A DNA stretch of 24,280 bases from Folioceros fuciformis (GCA_049999805.1 JBNGIO010006079.1:1-24280); one strand, 5' to 3'; shown: positions 1-9,771, numbered from the stretch's first letter. Notes: generated from the sequence alone by a model not told the origin. Made by a program: numbers and translations.

Positions 1-330
1 AAGTCTCTATCTTGCTTTCTAACATTGTGTCTCGTTCTTATTGTACAAAGTCTCTATCTTCTTATTGTATGAAGTCTCTATCTTGCTTTCTAACATTGTG
101 TCTCGTTCTTATTGTACAAATCTCTATCTTACTTTCTAACATTGTATCTCTCTTATTGTACAAAGTCTTTCTAACATTGTATCTCTCTTGTTGTACAAAG
201 TCTCTATCTTGCTTTCTAACATTGTATCTCTCTTATTGTACAAAGTCTCTATCTTGCTTTCTGACATTGTATCTCTCTTATTGTACAAAGTCTCCATCTT
301 GCTTTTCGACATTGTGTCTCGTTCTTATTA
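1..330. repeat. AT-rich minisatellite, about 45-bp unit
   Basis: About seven or eight imperfect head-to-tail copies of a unit containing TCTCTATCTTGCTTTCTAAC, then ATTGT, a TCTC-rich stretch and TTATTGTACAAAG. Copies differ by substitutions and internal deletions; the one near 166-198 lacks the CTATCTTGC part. The array enters from outside the window, so its full length is unknown. Open frames here (for example 12-362) only translate the repeat and are not genes. Confidence 0.9.
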
Positions 331-1243
331 TACGAATTCTACGATGTTGTTATACAAATTGATAGCTTGTGCCATAAAGTTAGAAAAAGACAGCCCAATG
401 ACCATAAAGTAAGAAAGAGGTAGCACAAGAAAAAGACAATCTACCACCATGAAATGAGAAGAGGAAACCGAACATTCAATGTGATTAAATTCAATACGTG
501 ATTTCAAAATTTTATCCAAATACATACCATGAAAGCCTGAAAGGGATCAAACACTCCAAAACAGCCATCCACAAAGAATTTTAGTAGTGGGGTTGAAAAT
601 TATATCAACTTTGAAACATTGAAGAGAGAATACTTACAACAACTTAAGGCCTATAACCACCTTTCAGCAAAAAAGATCTGGTTGGCACGCTGCATCCACT
701 AGACAAGGCGGCCCGCTACCCTTCGGCCTTCGTGCGTGCTTACTAACATTGAGTGATATGAACGGGAATTTTTTTTCCCGTACATGCACAAAGAAGTACC
801 TGGAAAACTTTGTCCGAAGACGTAAATGTGTGTAACTGGAAGAGCGAGCACACGACCCACGCTTCAACCCTACTTGGTGAAAGAGAAAAGATGTAAACCC
901 ACCTTCCTTTCTTCTGTCGCAAAGAAAAATACCAACATGTTCAGAGAGTCCAGCTCTTTCTCACAGACGTTATCGAGAAGGCTTCCCCTCATGCTTTAAT
1001 TGGGAAGGCACAGTGCGGAGGGAGGACTTCGGCACAGGGCAGCCAAGAATGCCTTGCTGCAATGGAGACTATACATTGGGGGGACGCAGACAGACAGCCT
1101 ACAATGCTACAGAGGAAAGGGGGAAAGAATCATTCACATTGCTAGAGCGGCATGACTGAACAATCTGCCTGCAAAGAAATAAAGTTACCTCACCGCGGCA
1201 TACAGGAGGAGCGACGAACCCTACAAACTTGAATGTTGCACCT
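331..1243. other. Intergenic stretch, no supported gene
   Basis: No coding frame I can support. It covers the presumed 3' flank of the minus-strand J-domain gene. A small hairpin at 762-781 has arms ACGGGAA and TTCCCGT with a T-only loop; this could be a terminator-like or structural element, but nothing nearby supports a role. The 67-codon minus frame at 664-867 has no recognisable domain and is treated as chance. Confidence 0.5.
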
Positions 1244-2821
1244 CTACTTCAATATCTTGTACTTAATCAATAGGTTCTTGGTTATCTCCTGGCAAATGAC
1301 TCTCCATTTTCTGTCGTCGTCTGCATTGTTATGGTCAGGGTGGTAGGCAGTTAGAGCCCTCCGGAAAGCATTCCTCGTGTTGTCATTCCCCAGTTGCAAA
1401 TCGATGGCATCCGGCCTGCGAGGAGGATGAGCCTTGTACACGTATGCCAGAAACTCAGCCGGACCCAGGTTCTTAGCTTCTGTCTCCAACTGCTTTATCA
1501 CATTCTTCACCTCCTCGTACGCCTGTCTCATCTGCTTGTCTTGACTCGCCACTTCTTCGTGCACCCTCGGCGGATTGAAGAGCCTCTTCAGCCTCTGCAG
1601 AGCAGATCGAGCTCGTCTGTACCACTCACCCTTCAACTGTAAATTGGGGTTCCTCTTCACAAGGTCGAGAGAGTTCTCGTAGTATGGCAAAGCGTTCTTC
1701 TCCATTTTCAGGGCTGAACTGTACACGTTGCCGACGCAACACAATGCCAGTGCCTCAGCTTCCACGTCCACGCCCTTGGCAAGACTAGCAGCCACCTTGT
1801 ACTTATCCAGGGCAAGATAAGCCAAATTCTTCCTCTTCAAGGTGTCCGTATCCACAGCAAGGGCTTCAGTGAGGAATTTGTCACCCGCCACCCGGGCCTG
1901 GATAGACTCGCACAGGAGCTGCTGGGATGCCACCTTGGACCTCAAGGCTTTGACGTCTTCGACAAACTCAACCTCATCCCAGCGTGCATGTGCCTCCGCC
2001 ACCTTCAGGGGCTGATAACAATCCGCCATGAGAACCAAACAGGCCTTGTAATCACCAGGGTCTCCTTCCCAAGACTCCGTCTTCAGCAAAGATGCCCCTT
2101 GCTCCAGAAAATGCTCAGCCAACGCTCTGTGTAGAATGGCACTAGCTTGCGACTTGCAATTGACTGCCACCTGGGAACTGAACACTTGGCAGAGGTCTGC
2201 CAGAAGACTGTTGAACTTGCAACTCAAGGAGAGACGATACGCCAAGGGGACATTGTACGCAGAACCCAGCAACCCCAAATCGCGCATCCTCTCCACCACC
2301 GAAGTCGCCATATCCTGCAGACTCAGTTGAATGTTTTCCAGCCATTCCCTTGACTGACGGGGGTGCTTGCTACCGTGCTCCACAGCCGCTAGAAAATTCC
2401 TCGCGCTCGGCAACACGTTAAATATGAGATGCTTGTCGTCCGGACTCACAATCGAGCTGACCTCCACAAGATCAAATCCCAGCTTGGTGAGTCGCCAGTA
2501 AGCAGCTCCCAAGTTTTTGCAACACTTGGCTCGGTCGGATTCGGACACGCTACATGCCAAGGCCTCGCTGTAAAGAGCACAAGCCTTCTGTAGTCGAGAG
2601 CGCCGAATACACGGGGGAAGCGCAGCAGAGATACTGTCTGAGAAGACCTCATTTCCTTTGTCCCGCAACCTGTCGCACTGACGTTGAGCACTGGGAGAGG
2701 CAGACCCTGGAACCTGCATATTTGCCAAGCATGCCACCCAGCTCAGTGCTCTCTTTGAGCTTATCCGAGCTGCTGCTGCTGGTGCGTGCACGACGCGGGT
2801 CACCTCAAACCGCACATTCAA
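1244..2821 (-). CDS. TPR-like protein with C-terminal J domain
   Basis: Intronless 525-codon frame, by far the longest uninterrupted frame in the window. Residues about 45-115 look like a tetratricopeptide helical region (RDKGNEVF, then an alternating helix pattern ending KCCKNLGAAYWRL), and more TPR-like helices follow around 320-400 (for example ALALCCVGNVYSSALKME). The last 60 residues resemble a J domain: the tripeptide HPD is at 494-496 inside TAYHPDHNNADDD, followed by a helix with a conserved Trp (RKWRVICQEITK). J domains recruit and stimulate Hsp70 through HPD, so a co-chaperone role is inferred. A J domain at the extreme C-terminus is unusual, since most are N-terminal. The first Met gives an Arg/Ala/Ser-rich leader of 34 residues that could be an organelle transit peptide; Met35 (codon at 2717-2719) is the alternative start. 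The upstream flank has no rival start. No close named family member was recognised. Confidence 0.85.
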   Translation of the reverse strand: MNVRFEVTRVVHAPAAAARISSKRALSWVACLANMQVPGSASPSAQRQCDRLRDKGNEVFSDSISAALPPCIRRSRLQKACALYSEALACSVSESDRAKCCKNLGAAYWRLTKLGFDLVEVSSIVSPDDKHLIFNVLPSARNFLAAVEHGSKHPRQSREWLENIQLSLQDMATSVVERMRDLGLLGSAYNVPLAYRLSLSCKFNSLLADLCQVFSSQVAVNCKSQASAILHRALAEHFLEQGASLLKTESWEGDPGDYKACLVLMADCYQPLKVAEAHARWDEVEFVEDVKALRSKVASQQLLCESIQARVAGDKFLTEALAVDTDTLKRKNLAYLALDKYKVAASLAKGVDVEAEALALCCVGNVYSSALKMEKNALPYYENSLDLVKRNPNLQLKGEWYRRARSALQRLKRLFNPPRVHEEVASQDKQMRQAYEEVKNVIKQLETEAKNLGPAEFLAYVYKAHPPRRPDAIDLQLGNDNTRNAFRRALTAYHPDHNNADDDRKWRVICQEITKNLLIKYKILK

Positions 2822-3483
2822 CCTAATTGGGAAGTGAATAGCTCCAAGCTTTGCCGCAAGGGCACCACGAACTTACGCCCCGCCATAACCAATCCCCTCA
2901 AGCTGCAGGCAACTCCCTGAGTGCGAGAATCACCATGACCGCCAAACAAAATGAAGTTGCGACTGCACAATAAAGCACCTCACTCAGGCCTCCTGCGTGG
3001 GCATGCCGCCTGCTTCCTCGCACATAGAGAGGGAAAGAGCCGGACCTGTCGCGACGGCTGTGCCTTGCCAAGGGCGTGTGGTGCTTTGTCCGACGATGTG
3101 GCCAGCTGCCTCATAAATATCATAATGCCACCGAAGGGCCCCAAAGTGAACCGGGGCATTTAAAGACCTGCCGACTAGAGTACGTTGTTGAGTAGGTAGA
3201 GCCGATGAACAAGAGGCTCACGAACTGGAAGCCGTGTTCCCCTACCTACAGTAATTTCTGATCATATTAAACCGTTTCTCCATTTGCGACGACGCGTTCT
3301 TACCGTTTTTGCATTTTCCTGGTTTGCGACAAACGGGTCCCTTTTGCAAAACTTGGACGCGCTCACCGACCCTATTTCGACAGTCAAACGCGACTCAGAC
3401 TGCCGTTTCACCACCTGACGTAATGTTTGAGCCCCGTCACTAAACACTGTTTGAGCACATCCGTCAACTGAAACAAAGAAAAT
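2822..3483. other. Intergenic, promoter side of the J-domain gene
   Basis: Lies upstream of the minus-strand J-domain gene and should hold its promoter. A CCAAT motif is visible near 2889-2893 (ATAACCAATCC on the plus strand), but no clear TATA element was identified. The small frames here (2951-3163 plus; 3262-3489 minus) have no recognisable domain. Confidence 0.4.
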
Positions 3484-3580
3484 GAGCAACAGTGACAGGA
3501 TAGGTACGTCCCTGAGGGCCGAGCAACAGTGACAGGATAGGTACGTCCCTGAGGGCCGAGCAACAATGACAGAATAGGTA
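3484..3580. repeat. 37-bp tandem repeat, 2.6 copies
   Basis: Two identical 37-bp units (3484-3520, 3521-3557), each starting GAGCAACAGTGACAGGATAG and ending CCTGAGGGCC, then a partial diverged copy (3558-3580) starting GAGCAACAATGACAG. It sits in intergenic DNA. The identity of the first two copies suggests a recent duplication or an assembly duplication. Confidence 0.9.
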
Positions 3581-3599
3581 GGGGGTCCTTAAGGGATAA

Positions 3600-3862
3600 C
3601 CGATCCTAGACATACAATTGATGCAAGGGAGGCTGGCCCTTGAGCTCCCAATCTGAAGAAGACCAGCCGGTGGATTTGGCCAGCCCAGGCGCTATCAGAG
3701 GAACGATTACTTCGGCCAGCCGTTGTACGCTGTAATACTCAGGCCATGTCGCCAACAGTCTTCCGGGAATGCCCCGCACTTGACACTGCAGCAAGCCGGT
3801 GAGAAAATCACAGCCATTTAGATCAAGGGAAGAGTGGAAATTTGCTACTCGAAGCCAGGACT
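3600..3862 (-). pseudogene. Possible DUF4283-like ORF1 relic
   Basis: The minus frame is open from a TAG at about 3863 to a stop at 3606. It reads through LQCQVRGIPGRLLATW and then QRLAEVIVPLIAPG. The pattern of a hydrophobic strand, V-R-x-(I/L)-P, an aromatic and a helix resembles the second half of DUF4283, a domain common in ORF1 proteins of plant non-LTR retrotransposons; the window holds a clearer copy at 15412-15906 (FIWVRLPALP). No start codon, zinc knuckle or reverse transcriptase is seen nearby. A strong splice-donor-like GTAAGT lies just upstream on the minus strand, so a spliced gene cannot be excluded. The similarity is weak and judged by eye. Confidence 0.3.
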
Positions 3863-3863
3863 A

Positions 3864-5011
3864 GGATTACTTACGTAGGTCAGAAGAGCTGCAGATAAAC
3901 CCTCAATGAGACTCCCGGATGGAAAATATGGCGCAGGTTGGGCTTGATTTCCATCTTCAAACTAGGGATGACAGTGTTAGGCACCTACTCAATCAGTAAC
4001 GCCCTCCTCCATTTCACCAAGACAGGAGTGTTCAACTTCAAAGTGGAGTCATCACTCTGGGTCATTATTTTCACCTTCTGCTGGTCAGTCTTCAACAAGA
4101 ATATCCGCTCCTCGTCAGCCGACAACGGTCCCCTGAAGTTCTCCCTCGACACTGATCCCAGAATGATAACCCTACAAGTAGGAACAGTTGCTAGACCTGT
4201 ATAAGCATGGAGTGGAGACTGACATAAAGCACCGAATGAAGAAACGAGGAGAATACCTCCGATACGTTAGCGACTCTAGCAATGTGCCTGCCCAGATTGT
4301 GGCGTGCTCCGTCGGGATCGAATACTGAACAGATACCAGAAGGCAGCGACGGGCAGAATATATGTAGCAGGCCTTCTCATCAATACCTCCTCCCAGTGTG
4401 TTGCCTGCCTGGAAACCAACTTTCCCAGATGAGACTAGTCAATTGAAGCTGTTTCAAGAAATTCAGCTGCTCGCAGACACTCTCACCATGCTTAGCCCTG
4501 CCTGTATCACAGAGCCGACGAGCTCTGATCCTGGAAGATGGTTTACGAATTGCTTCCCCGGCCTTGACAGGGCCACAACCAGCACATCTGTTTCAATTTT
4601 CAATGTCTCTCTCGAAATTGAAGGTGACCACTGCATGCCAGAAACGATCAGATGCAAAACCGAGGCAAATTAGAGCAAGGACCTCAGCTGAGTCCTAACT
4701 CCTAAATTGTGTGGAAGAAGAGATGAGCACATATTCAATACCAGGATGCTGGGAGGTGACAGCGCAGTGTCCGCCGCCGCACTGAAAATGTCGAGCTCGT
4801 CTGGATCGGAGCGTGACGGGGGGCCCGGCTGTGTGAGAGGGTCCTCCATGTCGCCTGAACTGGAAGACGGAGAAGAGCAGCTTTGCCTCCAACCGGAGCA
4901 AAGATGTTAACCAGAGGTTTGTTTTTGGTAACCAGTACTATCTCGTAGTTGAGCTTTCGTTCCTTGATGAAGGCGCGAAGCGGGAATTTTGTAAACGCTC
5001 AAGCTCCCGGC
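3864..5011. other. Unresolved stretch upstream of POLD3
   Basis: Open frames occur on both strands: plus 3938-4204 and 4398-4673; minus about 4204-3990 (contains SADEERIFLLKTDQQ) and a one-stop frame from about 4670 to 4380. None matches a family I know, and neither strand is clearly preferred. The final few hundred bases should include the POLD3 promoter and 5' UTR. The region may be a decayed mobile element together with the DUF4283-like relic at its left. Confidence 0.4.
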
Positions 5012-7618
5012 ATGGCGGATCCAGGAGCTGCGGGTTCTGACGTTCAGATTCTAAGCCAGCTAGAGGCCCTCGTCGTTGATTGTCTCCAAGTGGTGAGCGA
5101 ATGGTTGCTGCAAGTTTTGCTGGTTCTGCTCACTTGCAGGCGTTTGTTTCTCTTGTGCCTTTGCTGTGTTGGAGGAATTTGGCGTTGCTGTTATTCGTCT
5201 ATTAGACACGCCCGTCCGCAGGTGTCTTATAAGTGGCTCTGTCGGAAGTTCTCCATCCACTCCAACCGAGCAAAAAGGTGCTTCTATTAGCCTCGTCTTC
5301 CGGGAGGTGTGAATCCTCTCGCCTATTCCTGTCGCAAAGGCCCTGATTCCCGTCTGAACACGTCAGGATCGCTGGACGGACGATTTTGGACCGCCACCCT
5401 GCAAGAGCTGGATTTGAGTGATTTCTGCTTCTGTGGTATGTGTAGGATTCTTCGAGAGTTTGTGGACCAGAGTGGAAGTGACCTAAACGTTGTGTACGCC
5501 GTATCAGGCTGGACTGACCCTGAGCAGCGGAACTATTCGGTGCAACTGGTGCCCAGAAGCAAGTTGGAAGGTGACAAGGCTTGCCCTTGATGTGGCTGTT
5601 TTTTTTGGAGCTAAGATGTGAGCTCGTTGTCTGAGATACTGTTCTGCGGAGTGCAGGGGCGAAGAATGCTTTAGTGGGCTCTTCTTCTTGCCACGTCTAC
5701 AGTCTTCAATGTTCCCTGCCTAAAGATCCTGCTCAGCTGTGGAGTGTAGACTTCGTTCAGGCAGAAGAACTTTTTAACCAGCCTATTCACGTGAATAACT
5801 GCTTGCGAGATAACAGGTTTCATCTTATTCCTTTCTGTTGTGCAATTCCTGAAAGAGCGTCCTTTAAACATGAAGCAAGCTTGGACGCATGAGCAAACAT
5901 ATCTGCGTGCAGGTTCAGTGCTGTGGAATGTGCCTTAGCTACCCGCAAAGTAGACGAGGCAGTCATATCTGCAGGTAAAGTTGCTGCCAGCGCTCCAGCT
6001 CCTGCTGTGCAGGCGATAGCTTCAGGTCGTCCCTCTCTCAAACCTCTCAAGGAAGTTGAAGCCGCTCGGGCAGAGCAGCCAGTACAACCACCTATCCAAT
6101 CAGGTGCCGCTGTAGCAGCCAATGAAGCGCTCCCTGGCTCAACACGGGCGGGGAGCACGGATCGGAAGGAGTCCAATGTCAGGCAAGCAGGTGCACAAAC
6201 CAAAGGAACGTCAGGTTCTGGAGCTGCAACAAAACGAAAGGCACCTGGCCCATCCGGACAAGGAGGTTCTTTGGCAAATTTATGGGGACGGGCATCCACT
6301 AAATCTAAGGAGATTGCAGCTGGTGTGGAGAACGATGTGCTTCCGCATGCTATAGCAGGTATCTCGTGGCATTCTGGTCATGATTTGACCTTCAGTTCTG
6401 TTAGCTTCCCCTCGCAGTATCTTGTTAGATTTATGATTCGTACCTCGTGGCATTTCTAGTCATCGAACATCAACCATGGCAAGGAATATTGTAGGTTTTA
6501 CTAAGAAAAGGATCACCAACCGCTAACATTTTGGTCTGGTGCTGGTCAGTGGCAGGTGGTGCAGAAGCTAGATTGCAAGCCTTGGAGGGTGCCAGTGAGG
6601 CCAGCAGTGACGATGATGCTTCAGCTTTTTCTCGTCTTAGAAGAGGCCAGACCAAGAGAAAACAGCGGCAGGTTATATTCCAGAATGACAGTTCAGACGA
6701 TGAGGATGATCTAGAGGCAGTTGTCAGCTTGGCTTCACCAGGTCTACCCCGAGCTGTCCCCGAACAGACAAAGCCGGCTAGTCCTTCTCAAAGGCAGGAC
6801 TGTGGCAAAGCAGGATTGCATGAGCAAGCTGGAGCTGATGCATGCACTGACGCTGGACATGCGAATGATGAAGATGTACAAGTAAGCTGTGACTTGGAGG
6901 AGAAAGAAGTAGCTTCACCAACTAGTGTCATAAATTCAGAAACAAGGGCTAGCCTCCACTCAGTAGAACTTGAGTCAGCATCAATTCCAGAGGTGAAAAG
7001 GGATGCTGGACCTGGGGCAAGGGAAATGGCCGATGTCCAGAGAGCAGACTTGAAGAGGAGGAGGCTGGTAAAAAAGACCATAGATGAACGCGGCCGTGAA
7101 GGTTTTTGTCGCTGCCTCTATCTTCAAGATGACTTTGTGATCCTGCCTCTTCTTGTACCCCTTCCTCAAGGCAAGTGTATTGTATTGTAATTGTGAAATT
7201 CCAGTCTACGAGGCTTCTGGTGCAGCAGAGCAGTCTGAGGAGAAGGTAATGATCCCGTTGCCAGCCATGCCTTCTGCGGCCAGTAACTCAAGAACGCATC
7301 CGGCAAACAAGTATGAATACCGTGCATTTTGATCTGTCAAGTTTATGTTTTGGTGCTGTTTGTGTTTTGGTGCAAGCGTGTGATTAGACTGCCTACGTCG
7401 GTGAACCTTATCTCTCTCTCTGTTTATTTTTTCTCTTGTTCAGGCAAGTCCCTCCAGGGGTTGTGTCCGGAGACTTGCCGGCTAAAAAGCAGAACTCTGT
7501 GATATCTGCACAGCAACCAAGGGTTGTTCCTAAGGTGACCAGCAAAGCTGCAGGGAAGGCCACAGCGAAAGGGCCGCAGCAAGGCAACCTGTTCGCCTTT
7601 TTCAAGAAGAAGACGTGA
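5012..7618 (+). CDS. POLD3: DNA polymerase delta subunit 3 (POLD3)
   Basis: Eight exons join in one frame: 5012-5092, 5222-5277, 5446-5570, 5657-5816, 5913-6358, 6550-7101, 7205-7310, 7444-7618. They total 1701 bases, or 566 residues plus stop. All seven introns are GT-AG, 86-191 bp, and every junction restores the frame. POLD3 is the accessory subunit that ties the lagging-strand replicase and translesion polymerase zeta to PCNA in the nucleus. The N-terminal winged-helix region reads LQVVSYKWLCRKF, AKRILREFV, then VVYAVSGW, KDPAQLW, FVQAEELF and NCLRDNRFSAVECAL, as in plant POLD3. SLANLWGRAS (about residues 260-269) is a conserved plant motif. Acidic and basic stretches follow (SSDDD, RRGQTKRKQ, SSDDEDD, then RRRLVKKTIDERGRE near 473). 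The end, QGNLFAFFKKKT (555-566), is a canonical PIP box (Q-x-x-L-x-x-F-F) at the C-terminus, as in the family. ATG 5012 gives MADPG; an upstream in-frame ATG at 4967 would add 15 residues. Only short parts lie in single open frames, so the gene is easily missed. Confidence 0.92.
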
Positions 7619-7951
7619 AGAGTTGTTGTGTAAGCTGTGGTGCCTGATTCTGAACATGCGTTTCAAAGCCTAAGCGTGTCCTTGTTGCATTTGTCAAGAG
7701 CAAAGGCATCCGATGTGATTCATTTTGTGGGCCCTTCTCTGCGATATAATCTTGCAACCCTCGTTCACCAGTCCCTCGTGACTGCATGTTGCTAAAAGAT
7801 AAAGTGAACGTGACATCATTAGGCTGAATACCGGCGACTAACATCTCAAAGCAAGCTCCAAACAAGCTGTGTATGCACTGTGCTGTGACCATTGTAAGTA
7901 CCTCGCCCAGCTTACCGGAGGGGGCCACATCTCTGTCAGCAAACTCACTTA
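7619..7951 (-). pseudogene. PPR protein relic, frameshifted
   Basis: On the minus strand one frame reads FEMLVAGIQPNDVTFTL, and the +1 frame immediately continues CSHEGLVNEGCKIISQ. Joined by one frameshift, these are the hallmark of a plant PLS-type pentatricopeptide repeat (AGIxPNDVTF, then ACSHxGLVxEG). PPR proteins bind organellar RNA for editing, splicing or stability. Upstream MVTAQ fits the preceding repeat. Only about one repeat is recognisable and there are further stops downstream, so this is a fragment. It lies antisense to the POLD3 3' flank, which the same stretch must also supply. Its upstream side meets the left end of the Harbinger element at 7952, which may have truncated it. 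The 126-codon minus frame at 7602-7982 covers part of it but is not an intact gene. Confidence 0.6.
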
Positions 7952-7965
7952 GGGCTAGTTTCCAT
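7949..7965 (+). repeat. Harbinger left TIR with TTA flank
   Basis: TTA at 7949-7951 is followed by GGGCTAGTTTCCAT (7952-7965). The right end, read on the minus strand, is GGGATGGTTTCCAT, so 12 of 14 positions match. Terminal GGG with an internal GTTT is typical of PIF/Harbinger ends. Similarity inside this point is weak, though both ends have CAACTT within about 45 bases. Confidence 0.6.
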
Positions 7966-7980
7966 GGGCAAGTTTTCATC

Positions 7981-8543
7981 AACTTTTCATATTATTATAT
8001 ATATACATTATAATAAAAATTAAGCGGGTTTGGGGGAAGTTTCAACCAACTCCCACGATGATTGGAGACAAGCGGGTCTAGTGAGTTTTATGGCAATTGG
8101 GTACCGGAATCCACGGTGTTACGTTACGGTTTCCCGGTCTCCGCGGACTTACAACATGGGCAATTACAACATGGGCAATTGCAAGGACACGAGACAATTG
8201 TGCACTCGATCAAGAAGGCACCCGCTTGGGCAAGAAGGGAAAGCAAGGGTACGAGCTGAAGCAATGGTGATGGCTGAAGGCTTGGAGCAGCCATCTCAAA
8301 GATACAGCTTGTCATTAAGTGGGCAAGAAGGGAAAGCAAGGGTACGAGCTGAAGCAATGGTGATGGCTGAAGGCTTGGAGGAGCCATCTCAAAGATACAG
8401 CTTGCCATTAAGGGCGGTGCCTTCGAGTTCTTTGCTCCCCAATTTTTCCATAAGTTCTGCATTACCTTTGGCTTTGATCTTGCCTTTCACTTCTCCAGCC
8501 AAGGCCTGTCACCTCACAAACTGATATACCCACAACAATAGTC
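7981..8543. other. Harbinger left subterminal region with small tandem duplications
   Basis: An AT-rich stretch (about 7988-8022) could serve as promoter for the Myb-like gene. Two adjacent 15-bp copies of TTACAACATGGGCAA lie at 8149-8178. A 93-bp tandem duplication fills 8228-8413. The plus frame at 8030-8524 and the opposite minus frame mostly translate this duplication and show no known domain. Confidence 0.5.
8228..8413. repeat. 93-bp tandem duplication
   Basis: Two copies (8228-8320, 8321-8413) starting GGGCAAGAAGGGAAAGCAAG, with only a few differences (for example GGAGCAGCC against GGAGGAGCC). The period is a multiple of three, which keeps frames open on both strands and makes spurious ORFs. 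Confidence 0.9.
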
Positions 8544-8718
8544 ATGAGCCAGGGCCCGTCTACACATCAAGGATGAGCCAGGGCCCGTCTACACATCAAG
8601 GATGAGCCAGGGCCCGTCTACACATTAAGGATGAGCCAGGGCCCGTCTACACATCAAGGATGAGCCAGGGCCCGTCTACACATCAAGGATGAGCCAGGGC
8701 CCGTCTACACATCAAGGA
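8544..8718 (+). repeat. 29-bp minisatellite, six copies, spanning the Myb-like start codon
   Basis: Six head-to-tail copies starting at 8544, 8573, 8602, 8631, 8660 and 8689, each beginning ATGAGCCAGGGCCCGTCTAC. They are almost identical; one copy has ATTAAG where the others have ATCAAG. The last copy is in frame with the Myb-like gene and supplies its ATG and first nine codons. The array is therefore a tandem expansion of the gene's own 5' end. The period is not a multiple of three, so earlier copies are in other frames. Confidence 0.9.
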
Positions 8719-9637
8719 TTTAAGGCACCAAGGAAAGTGTGAACATTGTAGGAGCTTCACATTTTGCAAGCAGCTAAGAAGATTAATCATGAATCCAGTG
8801 TGATGGGAGGCAACAGGGAAAAGAACAGGAAGGGTACAGAACGGTGGGAGGAAGTGGCACGCTACTGCTACATGAATAGTGTAGTGTGTACTGCTGGTCA
8901 AGCGAAAAGTAAGTGGAACAATCTTGCACAGGATTGGAAAAAAATCAATGACCATTGCCGGCATGCGTTAAGTGCACAAGATACATAGTGGCTGATGAGT
9001 GTGGAAGAGAAGAAGGCTCAGAAATTGCCCCCTAGCTTTGAGCACAGCTTGTTTATAGCAATTGAATTGCAGTTTGCCGATTCACAAGCCGCTGCCCCAG
9101 ACTTTGCACACTTGGGTGACACCAGCACCATGCCACCAGGTAATACCTTTTGCTTGCTCCTCCTATCTACATTAATGACAATTCAGATGAATCTCAAGAC
9201 TTGCTGGCTTCTAATGTATGTGATTTTTTGCAGACACACCTAATTCTTCGAGAGAGGCCTCGCCTAGTGCTGCCCCTCCAGAACCTAGTGAGGAGTCTCC
9301 ATCACCAGCCGAGTCTTTGAACATAGGCATGGAGTCTGAAGATGCAATTGATACTTTAAAGGGTAGCCGGAAAAAAAGGAAGTTGCTCACTTCTAAACGA
9401 GGTGAAGAATTGTTCGTAGCTATGACTAACAATTTTGTGGAACAATTAAGAGACACAGAAGCCAACAAAGGCAAGGGACACAAAGCTCACACGGATTTCC
9501 AAGGGAGAGTGCACCAGGACATTATGGAGCATAATCGTGCTCTTGTGCAGTCACAGAACCAGATAGGTGAAGGTTTTGTACATGCATTCATGAAGATAGA
9601 TGATGCCTTGAACAAGATAGGAGATAAACTATCTTAG
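8689..9637 (+). pseudogene. Harbinger Myb/SANT-like accessory protein gene, degraded
   Basis: Two exons, 8689-9139 and 9234-9637, with a 94-bp GT-AG intron that joins in frame. The product begins MSQGPSTHQGFKAPRKV and shows a trihelix/Myb-like domain: LQAAKKINHE, GTERWEEVARYC, QAKSKWNNLAQDWKKI, then MSVEEKKAQKLP. The second exon is acidic and Ser/Pro rich, then basic (SRKKRKLLTSKR, a likely nuclear signal), ending in a helical tail. In PIF/Harbinger elements such proteins bind subterminal DNA and carry the transposase to the nucleus. Three stops lie in frame: TGA at codon 18, where a Trp is expected, TAG at codon 21, and TAG at 8986-8988. Each can arise by a C-to-T or G-to-A change, though other origins are possible for the last. 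Upstream is the 29-bp array; downstream is the convergent transposase. Confidence 0.8.
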
Positions 9638-9666
9638 AATCAGCCACTTGTGTCTTGCATTTCACA

Positions 9667-9771
9667 GTTGGACCACAAGAAAGTAGCGATGTTGTTACGA
9701 AGTCGGTTGGACCACAAGAAAGTACGAAGTCGGTTGGACCACAAGAAAGTCGCGATGTTGTTACGAAGTCG
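9667..9771. repeat. 39/27/39-bp tandem repeat between Harbinger genes
   Basis: Three units starting GTTGGACCACAAGAAAGT: 9667-9705 (39 bp), 9706-9732 (27 bp, a 12-bp internal deletion) and 9733-9771 (39 bp). It lies in the short gap between the two convergent genes. Confidence 0.9.

Noticed and set aside
1-330. CRISPR-like array
   Set aside because: Units are contiguous tandem copies with no unique spacers, in a plant nuclear setting; it is a minisatellite.
3938-4204. Plus-strand 88-codon frame
   Set aside because: The minus strand of the same stretch is equally open and neither matches a known family; no flanking coding signal decides between them.
4305-4330. tRNA-like B-box near GGGATCGAATAC
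   Set aside because: No A-box at the right spacing and no cloverleaf can be folded around it.
7602-7982. 126-codon minus frame as an intact gene
   Set aside because: Only part reads as PPR, the motif continues in another frame, and it overlaps the POLD3 end and the Harbinger terminus.
8030-8524. 164-codon plus frame (and its minus-strand mirror)
   Set aside because: Its length comes from the 93-bp tandem duplication, which keeps frames open on both strands.
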